Shown: piece after piece, positions 1 to 6,005 of the stretch
Numbering within the stretch: position 1 is the stretch's first letter
Layout: each line of letters starts with the position of its first letter
Assembly (NCBI GenBank): GCA_031273365.1
Contig: JAISSA010000123.1
Span: 1-7,103 of the forward strand
Direction: 5' to 3'
From: Synergistaceae bacterium
GTDB taxonomy: Bacteria > Synergistota > Synergistia > Synergistales > Aminobacteriaceae
DNA length: 7,103 nucleotides
Program-made: the position numbers and the translations under genes
Notes under the pieces: model-generated
What the model was told of the DNA's origin: nothing
Seen by the model: only the letters and a program-made list of their open reading frames with translations
Database searches by the model: none

Positions 1-690
1 CGGCGACATGAGCGCCGGCAGGCTGCTCCAGAGAATCCGAAGAAACCCCAGTTTTTGCATTTCGTTCAGGGTGGCGTCGATCTTCTCCCTGTTCTCGCCA
101 TGTCTGCGGCAGTACCAGACCGCGTAGGCCATCAGGCAAACGCCGATAAAAACTCCGGGGAGCACGCCTCCGATGAACAGGGCGCTCGTGGAAACCCCCG
201 TCGCCAGAGAGTAGAGCACGAAGGGTATCGACGGCGGAATGATCACGCCCAACCCCCCGGCGGTAGCGACCATGCCGGCGCAGAAGACCTTGTCGTACCC
301 GAGCTCGATCAGAAACGGTATGGCCATCGCGCCGACAGCCGCAGTCGTTGCCGGTCCCGAACCCGAAATCGCCCCGTAAAAGAGGCAGGTGAGGATGACC
401 GCGCAGGGCAGCCCGCCGGTGAAGCGCCCGACGAAGTAAGCGAACACCCTGAACAGCTTGCGGGAAATCCCGCCCTCGGCCATGATGACGCCCGCGAGGA
501 TGAAGAGGGGGACCGCGATAATGGGCGTCGTGTCCGCGCCGGAGAAGCTGTTGGTGATCATCTGGTTGATCGAACCGCCGGCCCTGCTGCCCAGGATCAT
601 CGGGGTCATGGCGCTCAGCACCATCCCCATCACGATCGGCATTCCAAAGATCATCGTGACGCCCAGCACAATAAAGATCAAACCGACCAT
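1..690 (-). CDS. dctM: TRAP transporter large permease (DctM family), C-terminus cut by window edge
   Basis: Large membrane subunit of a tripartite ATP-independent periplasmic transporter; in this family it forms the ion-coupled channel for organic anions in the inner membrane. The 230 codons visible are about the first half of a protein that is usually near 425 residues; the frame runs open to base 1. It is strongly hydrophobic. Family motifs seen: AVPLFILAG (residues 59-67), YGAISGSGPATTAAVGAMA (105-123, the small-residue and Thr/Ser stretch near the ion and substrate site) and AGGLGVIIPPSIPF (144-157), followed by LFIGGVLPG (171-179). The ATG (690-688) overlaps the dctQ stop in TGATG with GGAG only 2 bases upstream, so translation is probably coupled to dctQ. 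The family is certain; the substrate cannot be read from this subunit. Confidence 0.96.
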   Translation of the reverse strand, partial: MVGLIFIVLGVTMIFGMPIVMGMVLSAMTPMILGSRAGGSINQMITNSFSGADTTPIIAVPLFILAGVIMAEGGISRKLFRVFAYFVGRFTGGLPCAVILTCLFYGAISGSGPATTAAVGAMAIPFLIELGYDKVFCAGMVATAGGLGVIIPPSIPFVLYSLATGVSTSALFIGGVLPGVFIGVCLMAYAVWYCRRHGENREKIDATLNEMQKLGFLRILWSSLPALMSP

Positions 691-1274
691 CACTCCGCGC
701 CCCCTTCCACGTGTCGATAGTTTTTGTCGTCCTGAGAGGCCAGTTTCGTCTCGGCCTGAGCTTCCTTCAGCGTCGCCTGGATGGTGGTCTCCGCTTTTTC
801 GTTGAAATGGCAAATATTCTTGAAGAGGGTTTGAACCATGCGCGCTATCGCAAGCCCGAAGCCGACGAGCGTGGCCATGTAGACGAGCCACATGGGAATT
901 CTCATCGCGGAGGATATTTCGTGGGTGACGTTTTTGATGTGCCCGACGACGCTGACCGAGTGGCGGAAAAAGACCCAGAACAGGGCCAGCATAATCAGAT
1001 TGCACAGGATGCGTATCGTGCTTTGCGCTTTCGCCGGCAGCAGGTCCATGACGACGCCGACGCGCAGCATGTTCCCTTTGGCGATGGAGTAGCTGATGGA
1101 GAGGAACACCGTCCACACGTAACAGTAACGAGAGAACTCCTCGGGCCAGGACATGGAGTCGTTGAGAATGTAGCGCGCGACGATCTGAGCCAGCATGACG
1201 AAATTGATGACGACGAGCAAAACGACCAGAATCGTCTCTTCAAAGTGCTCATCCAACCACCTGAGAAATTTCAC
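690..1274 (-). CDS. dctQ: TRAP transporter small permease (DctQ family)
   Basis: Small membrane subunit that partners DctM in TRAP transporters. The 194-residue product has four predicted membrane segments, at about residues 14-33, 49-66, 85-108 and 127-149, the usual DctQ topology. The family hallmark W-P-E-E-F-S-R-Y-C-Y-V-W (43-54) sits at the start of the second segment. About 40 mostly charged residues follow the last segment, with a helical, Glu/Lys/Ala-rich tail (158-194), somewhat longer than a minimal DctQ. The start is GTG at 1274-1272, preceded by GGAGGAG about 6 bases upstream. The gene lies 24 bases after the ThDP enzyme and overlaps dctM by one base, so it belongs to the same transcript. 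No DctP binding protein is adjacent on the upstream side. Confidence 0.95.
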   Translation of the reverse strand: MKFLRWLDEHFEETILVVLLVVINFVMLAQIVARYILNDSMSWPEEFSRYCYVWTVFLSISYSIAKGNMLRVGVVMDLLPAKAQSTIRILCNLIMLALFWVFFRHSVSVVGHIKNVTHEISSAMRIPMWLVYMATLVGFGLAIARMVQTLFKNICHFNEKAETTIQATLKEAQAETKLASQDDKNYRHVEGGAE

Positions 1275-1298
1275 GGGTATCTCCTCCGTTGCGCCTCT

Positions 1299-3134
1299 TT
1301 AGATTTTGTGGGACTTTGCGTGTCCGGGGACAAGGTACTTCCCGTTTTCCTTCTTCACCAGCCTGCCCTCGCTCACCAGGTCACCCGGCCTGTAGATGTC
1401 GTTGATGTTCCAGCAGCCGGGCGTGGGGACGGCGATGTTCTCCATCGGAACGTCGAGAAGGTACGGTTCGTCGCTGTCCAGCGCGGCCCTGAAGGCGGTG
1501 GCGAATTCGTCGGCGGACTCGACCCGGACGGCCTTTATCCCGTACCCCCGCGCCACCGCCGCCCAGTCGGGCGTGTAGGGTTTTGCGGGGCCTCCGTCGG
1601 GGTCGGGCCTCGTGAAGACCGTGCTGAACTGCGTGCCGAAGCTGGCGTTCATCAGCCCCGCGATGGTTCCGAAGGCGCTGTTGTTCATGACCACCCACAC
1701 CACGGCGATATTCTGCTCGACCGCCGTGGCTATCACCGACGGGTTCGTCCCGAAACCTCCGTCGCCGACGAGGGTAATCACTTTCCTGTCGGGCGCGGCC
1801 AGCTTGACGCCCAGAAGCGCCGCGGCCCCGAACCCCATCGTCGCCAGACCGGAGCTGTGGTGGATGGTTCCCGGCACGGTGATCTCGTACTGCTGGGCCA
1901 TGCCGTTCTTGTTCCACCCGACGTCGGTGACGATCATGCCGTTCTCCGGCAGGTTCGCCTTCACGTCGCGCAGAATGCGCTGCGGCGTCATCGGGAAGCG
2001 CCCGTCGTCGCAGATCGCCCTGTTTTCGGCCCTGAACTTCGCCCTGAACTCAGCGATTTCGTCACGCAGCGCCGGATTTTTCCGGCCTCCGGGAAGGATC
2101 GCCCTCGCCTCCTCCAGAATCTGCCGGAGCGCCAGCTTCAGGTCCGCGACGGCTCCGATCTCGACGGGGTAGTTGCGCCCGATCTCCGTCGGGTCGATGT
2201 CGATCTGGATGAACCTGCTCCTGCCCGGGTCGAAGGTGACGCCGGGATACCAGCTCGAGCTGTCGGCCTCGGCGAAGCGGGTGCCCAGCGCGAGGATCAC
2301 GTCGGCGCCGGTGGTCATTTTATGCGTCAGCTCGAAGCCCCAGAACCCCGTCTGCCCCAGCATCAGCGGGTGCGCGTCGGAGATGCAGCCGTGCCCCATC
2401 AGCGTGCGGGAGACGGGAATATCGAGAAATTCGGCCAGGGCCTGCAGCCCGGCGGAGGCCTCCGCGAGCAGGACTCCCCCTCCGGCGTGGATGACGGGGC
2501 GCTCGGCGGAGACGAGCTTCTGCGCTATGGCCTTCGCCGTGTCCGGGGCCAGCGCCGGGCGAACGGTGACGGGGCTGTCCATGGTCGTGCGCTCGAACAG
2601 GTCCGTGTCGATCTCCCGGGAAAACATGTCCATGGGAACGGAGATGAGCACCGGCCCCGGCCTGCCGCTTTCGGCCATACGGAAGGCCCGGTCGAGGATG
2701 GCGGGCAGCGCCTCCGGGTTGTCGACGCGCCAGGCCCGCTTGACGAAGGGCTTGTAGATGTCGTACTGCGACCCGTCGCAGTGCATGTTCACCTCCTGAT
2801 GGGGGTGACGGCCGTAGTAATAGCTGGGAACGTCGCCCGCGATGACGACCATGGGAATGCTGTCGAAGGCCGCATTTGCCACGCCGGTGGTGGCGTTGGT
2901 GAAGCCCGGCCCCAGGTGGGTGATGACGACGCCGGCCTTTTTCCTGACGCGCGCGTAGCCGTCCGCCGCAAACGCGGCGATGGCCTCGTGACGCACGGAG
3001 ACGTATTTGATTTTTTCACTCTGACCCAGCGCCACGAGCATCGCGATCACGGTGTGGCCCGTGAGCCCGAAGACGTGCTCGACGCCGCGCCTTTCGAGGT
3101 AGTCGACAACCTGTTCGGAAACCAGCTTCTTCAC
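1299..3134 (-). CDS. ThDP-dependent enzyme, acetolactate synthase superfamily, substrate unknown
   Basis: Thiamine-diphosphate enzyme of 611 residues with the three-domain plan of acetolactate synthase, glyoxylate carboligase and related lyases. The N-terminal Pyr domain (about 1-180) holds the catalytic glutamate E50 in VRHEAIAAFAADGYAR. The central domain (about 195-345) includes LGTRFAEADSSSW and IDIDPTEIGRNYP. The PP domain (about 385-570) carries the metal/ThDP motif GDGGF (457-461) to VVMNN (481-485), with D458 and N485 as likely Mg ligands. The family can decarboxylate 2-oxo acids, ligate aldehydes or cleave C-C bonds. The region 100-138 departs from biosynthetic acetolactate synthase, although a Gln-Glu pair (113-114) is kept. 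No ilvN-like regulatory subunit is adjacent, so a catabolic role is more likely. The start is GTG at 3134 with GGAGGT 8 bases upstream; the ATG just after that GGAGGT reads only three codons to a stop. It follows the aldehyde dehydrogenase by 21 bases. Confidence 0.9.
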   Translation of the reverse strand: MKKLVSEQVVDYLERRGVEHVFGLTGHTVIAMLVALGQSEKIKYVSVRHEAIAAFAADGYARVRKKAGVVITHLGPGFTNATTGVANAAFDSIPMVVIAGDVPSYYYGRHPHQEVNMHCDGSQYDIYKPFVKRAWRVDNPEALPAILDRAFRMAESGRPGPVLISVPMDMFSREIDTDLFERTTMDSPVTVRPALAPDTAKAIAQKLVSAERPVIHAGGGVLLAEASAGLQALAEFLDIPVSRTLMGHGCISDAHPLMLGQTGFWGFELTHKMTTGADVILALGTRFAEADSSSWYPGVTFDPGRSRFIQIDIDPTEIGRNYPVEIGAVADLKLALRQILEEARAILPGGRKNPALRDEIAEFRAKFRAENRAICDDGRFPMTPQRILRDVKANLPENGMIVTDVGWNKNGMAQQYEITVPGTIHHSSGLATMGFGAAALLGVKLAAPDRKVITLVGDGGFGTNPSVIATAVEQNIAVVWVVMNNSAFGTIAGLMNASFGTQFSTVFTRPDPDGGPAKPYTPDWAAVARGYGIKAVRVESADEFATAFRAALDSDEPYLLDVPMENIAVPTPGCWNINDIYRPGDLVSEGRLVKKENGKYLVPGHAKSHKI

Positions 3135-3155
3135 GCCTGCATACCTCCCTCGTTT

Positions 3156-4571
3156 TTAAGAACGCGTTACGGCCGGGTCGAAGAACTCCCCGAACAACAC
3201 GGACTCCTCCGGCTGGTCCCTGAGGATGGGACGCGCCACGAACGTGCTCTGCATGTAGTACTTCAACCCGATGTTGTCGGAGACCTGGTTTCCGCCCCAT
3301 ATGCCGCAGCCCATGCTGGAGGTCATCGGCATACCGTTTTCCGCGCTGCCCGCGTTGGCCTTCGACTGAGGCTGGCGCACCATGATGCGGGTGACGGGCG
3401 CGCGCAGGGCCAGACGGTCGATGTGGTCGTCGTTGTGGCTGTAGATGCCGCAGGAGTGTCCGCGCCCGCCGACCTTATAAATCTCGTCCATCATGGAGAG
3501 GGCGTTCTCGAACTCGCCCTCGTAACGATAGAGCGCCAGCAGGGTCGTCAGCTTTTCCCCGCTGAATTTGTGCTCTTTTCCGATGCCGGTTCCCTCGACC
3601 ATAATGAATTTCCGGTCCTCGGGGATATCGAAGCCGGCGGCTTTGGCGAGCTTCTGCGGCGACACGGCCACGGTATCGACGATGCGGTGGCCCTCCGCGT
3701 CCCACATGGCCTTTTCCAGATTTGCCCGCTCTCCGGACGTGGCGAGATAGCCGCCCTCCTTTTTGAGGGCCTCGACCATCCCGTCATAGATGTCGCCATG
3801 GATGACCAGGTTTCCGTCGGCGGAGCAGCCGGAGCCGAAGTCCGAGGTCTTGCTGGTTCGCGTGTTCCGCGCGGCGATCTCGATGTCGGTGGTCTCGTCG
3901 AAAATCATGGTGGCGTTGCCGGCGCCGGAGCAGTAGGCGGGTTTGCCGGAGCTGTGGGCCGCCTTCGTCATGGCTGGGCCGCCCGTGGCCATGATCAGGT
4001 CGCCCATTTTCATGATCTGGTCCACCATCGCCAGGTTCGGATTTTCGATGCACTGCAGGAAGTCCGAGGGCTCGCCGATGGCCTCCAGCGCATCACGCAT
4101 CAGACGGACAACCTCGAAGGTCGTTTTTTTCGTGCGGGGGTGCGGGGAGAAGATCGTCACGTCGCGGGCCTTGAGCGAGTAGATCGCGGTCACGACGGGC
4201 GTGAGCTCGGGATTTGTCATGGGGATCAGGGAAACGATGAGCCCCGCGGGCTTTGCGTAGCGCACAAGGCCCTTTTCCGGGATGACCTCCACAGCGCCCA
4301 CGCTCTTCTGACGGAGGGCGTCGCGCAGGACGCCCAGGATCTTGTGGCGCTTTCCATAACGGCCGTCGCGGTCGCCCGCGCCGCTCTCGTCGACGCCCAT
4401 CCGGCAGAGGCGCTCGAAGTCCCGCGGGTTCCCCGCCGCCCAGGCGACGGCCTGGCACATGCGATCGACCCTCTCCTGCGTGTAGTTTTCGATGATGCCC
4501 TGCACGCTTCGAGCCTTTGCCACGAGCTCCTCGAGAATTTTCAGATGTTCCGGCGTGATGCTCTTTTCCAT
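3156..4571 (-). CDS. CoA-acylating aldehyde dehydrogenase (AdhE-N/EutE/SauS type)
   Basis: NAD(P)-dependent enzyme expected to convert an aldehyde plus CoA to an acyl-CoA, or the reverse. At 471 residues it fits the stand-alone acylating class. Landmarks, recalled from the AdhE dehydrogenase half: IPMTNP (116-121), FSPHPRTKK (141-149, cofactor binding), MATGGPAMTKAAHSSGKPA (194-212), the catalytic cysteine C249 in FGSGCSADGN, and the C-terminal GCGIWGGNQVSDNIG (421-435). The FGSGCSADGN form differs from the FDN-type sequence of ethanol-forming AdhE. From memory it suggests the acylating sulfoacetaldehyde dehydrogenase (SauS) group, but this is a weak inference and other short aldehydes fit. 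The ATG at 4571 has AGGAGG 9 bases upstream, the clearest ribosome binding site in the window. It is the second gene of the operon, just before the ThDP enzyme that may supply its aldehyde. Confidence 0.92.
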   Translation of the reverse strand: MEKSITPEHLKILEELVAKARSVQGIIENYTQERVDRMCQAVAWAAGNPRDFERLCRMGVDESGAGDRDGRYGKRHKILGVLRDALRQKSVGAVEVIPEKGLVRYAKPAGLIVSLIPMTNPELTPVVTAIYSLKARDVTIFSPHPRTKKTTFEVVRLMRDALEAIGEPSDFLQCIENPNLAMVDQIMKMGDLIMATGGPAMTKAAHSSGKPAYCSGAGNATMIFDETTDIEIAARNTRTSKTSDFGSGCSADGNLVIHGDIYDGMVEALKKEGGYLATSGERANLEKAMWDAEGHRIVDTVAVSPQKLAKAAGFDIPEDRKFIMVEGTGIGKEHKFSGEKLTTLLALYRYEGEFENALSMMDEIYKVGGRGHSCGIYSHNDDHIDRLALRAPVTRIMVRQPQSKANAGSAENGMPMTSSMGCGIWGGNQVSDNIGLKYYMQSTFVARPILRDQPEESVLFGEFFDPAVTRS

Positions 4572-4581
4572 ATAATATTTC

Positions 4582-4586
4582 CTCCT
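4582..4586 (-). promoter_or_regulatory. Strong ribosome binding site of the aldehyde dehydrogenase gene
   Basis: AGGAGG on the minus strand (plus 4581-4586) lies 9 bases before the ATG at 4571. It fixes the start and suggests efficient independent initiation despite the 72-base gap to the upstream gene. Confidence 0.8.
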
Positions 4587-4615
4587 GTCGGGCCTGTAAT
4601 GTCGCCAGCTTAAAC

Positions 4616-4632
4616 CGGAGCCACGGGCTCCG
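4616..4632. repeat. Intercistronic hairpin, 7-bp perfect stem
   Basis: CGGAGCC (4616-4622) and GGCTCCG (4626-4632) are perfect complements around a 3-base loop, in the only sizeable gap inside the operon. On the transcript strand the stem is followed by GTTTAA and not by a T-run, so it is not a convincing intrinsic terminator. It could instead be an mRNA processing or stability element, or a weak attenuator, that sets different levels for the first gene and the rest. Confidence 0.55.
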
Positions 4633-4643
4633 CCCCGCCTCCG

Positions 4644-5480
4644 TTACTCGATGCCATGCTTTTTCATATACCCTTTTGCCGTGACGAGGCAGCGGCGGGC
4701 GTGCTCCACGGGGCCCCATTTCGCCGCTTTTTCGAGATGCGGCAGCTCTATGGAAAAAAGAACGTCATCCGGAAGTTTTTTTACGATCCCCGCGATGTCG
4801 ATGCCACCCTCCCCGACGTAATCGCGGGCGTCGCGTCCCACGTGGATCAGGTCTTCTCTGTAAGTGGGGCTCGATTCGGACGGAATTTCCTTCGGGCCGT
4901 CGCAGATGTGCATAAAGCGGAACAGATTTTTCGGGCAGGCGTCCAGCTCCTCAAGCGTCACGCGGGAGCGGTGAAAATGCAGCGTGTCTACGAAGATCGC
5001 CGCGTTGGGTTTCTTCACGGCGTCCAGAACTTCCCGGACCCCCTTCAGCGTCTTCACGCTCGCCCAGGTGACGAACTCCAGGTTGACGGAGATGCCGTAC
5101 TGCCCTGCCAGGTCGCAGAGCTTCGCGAACTGCTCCAGGTAAAAATCTTTGTCGTCGCTCCAGATGCTGCTGATGACGTCTCTGACGCCCAGCTTCGCCG
5201 CGGCCTCGAAGGCGCTTTCGTAGCGGGCGACGTCGATGCCGTCGGCGATTTTCGCCAGCTCGATGTCGTTGATGACCATGCCGGTTTCCTTCAGGGCCTG
5301 TTCCGTCAGCCTGAAGAGTTCGGGGTTTTTTGCGAGGTCAAAATCGTGTTCGCCCTCAACGCCCATGCTGATGGGACGAATGCCGACGGCATCGTAACCC
5401 GTCAGGTGCGCGTTGTAGATCATTTCGGGCGGAGACCAGTGCAAAACCGTCAGCTGCGCGAGAGAATATTTTCTGGACAT
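4644..5480 (-). CDS. Xylose-isomerase-like TIM-barrel isomerase/epimerase (AP endonuclease 2 superfamily)
   Basis: First gene of the operon, related to the sugar-phosphate isomerase/epimerase group that includes IolE and IolI. These are cytoplasmic (beta/alpha)8 enzymes that use a divalent metal to move protons on sugars, inositols or keto acids. Numbered from the ATG at 5495, likely metal ligands are E140 (VNLEF), D170 and H173 (FVDTLHFHRS), H196 (FMHICDGP) and E250 (SIELP), each at the end of a predicted beta strand. GRDARDYVGEGGIDI (220-234) is also typical. Four ATGs crowd the 5' end. The first (5495) is preceded only by A/T-rich sequence, whereas the ATG at 5480 has GGGGA 8 bases upstream, so I start there (278 residues; 283 from 5495). 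A 72-base gap separates it from the aldehyde dehydrogenase. Superfamily confident; reaction unknown. Confidence 0.88.
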   Translation of the reverse strand: MSRKYSLAQLTVLHWSPPEMIYNAHLTGYDAVGIRPISMGVEGEHDFDLAKNPELFRLTEQALKETGMVINDIELAKIADGIDVARYESAFEAAAKLGVRDVISSIWSDDKDFYLEQFAKLCDLAGQYGISVNLEFVTWASVKTLKGVREVLDAVKKPNAAIFVDTLHFHRSRVTLEELDACPKNLFRFMHICDGPKEIPSESSPTYREDLIHVGRDARDYVGEGGIDIAGIVKKLPDDVLFSIELPHLEKAAKWGPVEHARRCLVTAKGYMKKHGIE

Positions 5481-5548
5481 TCCCATCATCCCCATATTTT
5501 TTTAATTGTGTCGATGTTTCGAACTGCACGTTGACTGTTCGGCGGGAA

Positions 5549-5563
5549 GGGGCCTCGTGCCCC
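5549..5563. repeat. Small GC hairpin in the operon leader
   Basis: GGGGC (5549-5553) and GCCCC (5559-5563) flank a 5-base loop. The hairpin would form in the leader RNA of the minus-strand operon. There is no T-run after it, so no terminator is claimed. Confidence 0.35.
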
Positions 5564-5600
5564 CTGCATGTGTTTTAAAACCGATCTTAAAACCTGTCTT

Positions 5601-5629
5601 TGAGAAGCGACAAATTCGCTTTTTGCTCA
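5601..5629. repeat. Bulged hairpin in the operon leader
   Basis: AAGCGA (5605-5610) and TCGCTT (5616-5621) form a perfect 6-bp stem around CAAAT. Outside it TGAG (5601-5604) pairs with CTCA (5626-5629), leaving a 4-base bulge at 5622-5625. In the operon transcript it lies directly after a GGAGG sequence (5633-5637), so it could affect any initiation there. No T-run follows on the minus strand. Confidence 0.4.
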
Positions 5630-5660
5630 ACACCTCCCCCGATTTGCAATAGAAGCTTTA

Positions 5661-5681
5661 AAATTCCACTTAATGGAATTT
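5661..5681. promoter_or_regulatory. Perfect 8+5+8 palindrome, candidate operator
   Basis: AAATTCCA (5661-5668), spacer CTTAA, TGGAATTT (5674-5681). The 21-base dyad sits about 30-50 bases downstream of the predicted operon start point near 5711, a position suited to a roadblock-type repressor. Its form, inverted half-sites about two helical turns in total length, fits a dimeric helix-turn-helix regulator such as the IclR or GntR families, but no such regulator gene is in the window. A role as RNA hairpin is less likely because the arms are AT-rich. Confidence 0.55.
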
Positions 5682-5717
5682 AATAATGAAATACAAAAGT
5701 AAGGCCCATATGACGAA

Positions 5718-5746
5718 ATTTAACTATGTTCCTGCAATTTTGTCAA
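5718..5746 (-). promoter_or_regulatory. Sigma-70-type promoter of the catabolic/TRAP operon
   Basis: On the minus strand a perfect TTGACA (-35, plus 5741-5746) is followed by exactly 17 bases and TTAAAT (-10, plus 5718-5723; four of six consensus positions). The predicted start is near 5711, giving a leader of about 230 bases before the first gene. A-tracts and a direct repeat adjoin the -35 box upstream. It is the best promoter match on this strand in the gap and is correctly oriented for the operon. Confidence 0.65.
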
Positions 5747-5747
5747 G

Positions 5748-5778
5748 CTAAATTTTTCATCAACTAAATTTTTCATCA
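5748..5778. repeat. Tandem 15-base direct repeat next to the -35 box
   Basis: CTAAATTTTTCATCA occurs at 5748-5762 and again, identically, at 5764-5778, a period of 16 bases with a single A between. The inner copy ends one base from the operon -35 box. Read on the transcribed strand the unit is TGATGAAAAATTTAG. This placement is typical of activator half-sites, for example a response regulator bound to direct repeats, and the A-tracts could also act as an UP element. Confidence 0.75.
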
Positions 5779-5942
5779 TGTACCGGACAACAAAAACAGA
5801 CCTGTGGGTCGGCATAAGCGGGGGAACGTTCAAAACTCTCCAGCGGGCCATCGAGGTGCCCGGGTACGCGCCCTGCACTGACAAACGACCTATGGTAAGC
5901 ATTTATATCTTAAAAAATTGCTGTGTAAGTTGAGTTGCAAGA

Positions 5943-5951
5943 TGCTATAAT
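5943..5951 (+). promoter_or_regulatory. Extended -10 promoter of the sensor kinase
   Basis: TGCTATAAT at 5943-5951 is a perfect extended -10 element (TGn plus consensus TATAAT, hexamer 5946-5951). No good -35 box is found at 16-18 bases, which extended -10 promoters tolerate. The start point would be near 5958, about 48 bases before the kinase start codon. Confidence 0.7.
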
Positions 5952-6005
5952 CACTCATTATCTGTGGAATTCAAGTGCTTTGGGCTTCGGAAAGAGGTGT
6001 CCCTG

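Larger units (their letters stand above)
5481..6005. other. Divergent intergenic control region
   Basis: About 525 bases between the leftward operon and the rightward kinase, with no convincing gene. Much of it is AT-rich: by hand count about 27% GC in 5641-5780 and 29% in 5891-5960. It contains a promoter for each direction, a 15-base tandem repeat, a palindrome, two small hairpins in the operon leader (5549-5563 and 5601-5629) and a 110-base GC-rich island (about 5781-5890). Two short reading frames (60 codons at 5720-5902 on the minus strand, 51 codons from 5778 on the plus strand) cross the island but lack good ribosome binding sites, and the first overlaps the operon promoter. Confidence 0.85.

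Noticed and set aside
1299..3134. Calling the ThDP enzyme biosynthetic acetolactate synthase (ilvB/ilvI) or sulfoacetaldehyde acetyltransferase (xsc)
   Set aside because: There is no ilvN partner, and the substrate loop differs from acetolactate synthase. The N-terminal region does not look like Xsc as I recall it. Only the superfamily is supported.
711..4613. A 1300-codon open frame on the plus strand, antisense to three operon genes
   Set aside because: It is in exact codon register with dctQ, the ThDP gene and the dehydrogenase gene, so it stays open simply because those genes never use TTA, CTA or TCA, as expected from GC-rich codon use. Its product is low-complexity (rich in Arg, His, Asp, Gly, Val), and the sense genes carry clear family motifs. 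The 292-codon plus frame at 4656-5534 has the same explanation.
5601..5629. Hairpin plus T-run as an intrinsic terminator on the plus strand
   Set aside because: The stem is only 6 bp, the T-stretch is part of the structure and is interrupted by GC, and no plus-strand gene ends upstream.
5849..5865. A GG-N10-GC spacing on the plus strand suggesting a sigma-54 promoter
   Set aside because: Apart from the GG and GC pairs it matches the TGGCACG-N4-TTGC consensus poorly, and a better sigma-70-type extended -10 lies nearer the kinase start.
5720..5902. A 60-codon minus-strand frame in the control region as a gene
   Set aside because: No good ribosome binding site before its ATG, and its 3' part runs through the direct repeats and the operon promoter's -35 box. 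Kept only as part of the GC-island observation.
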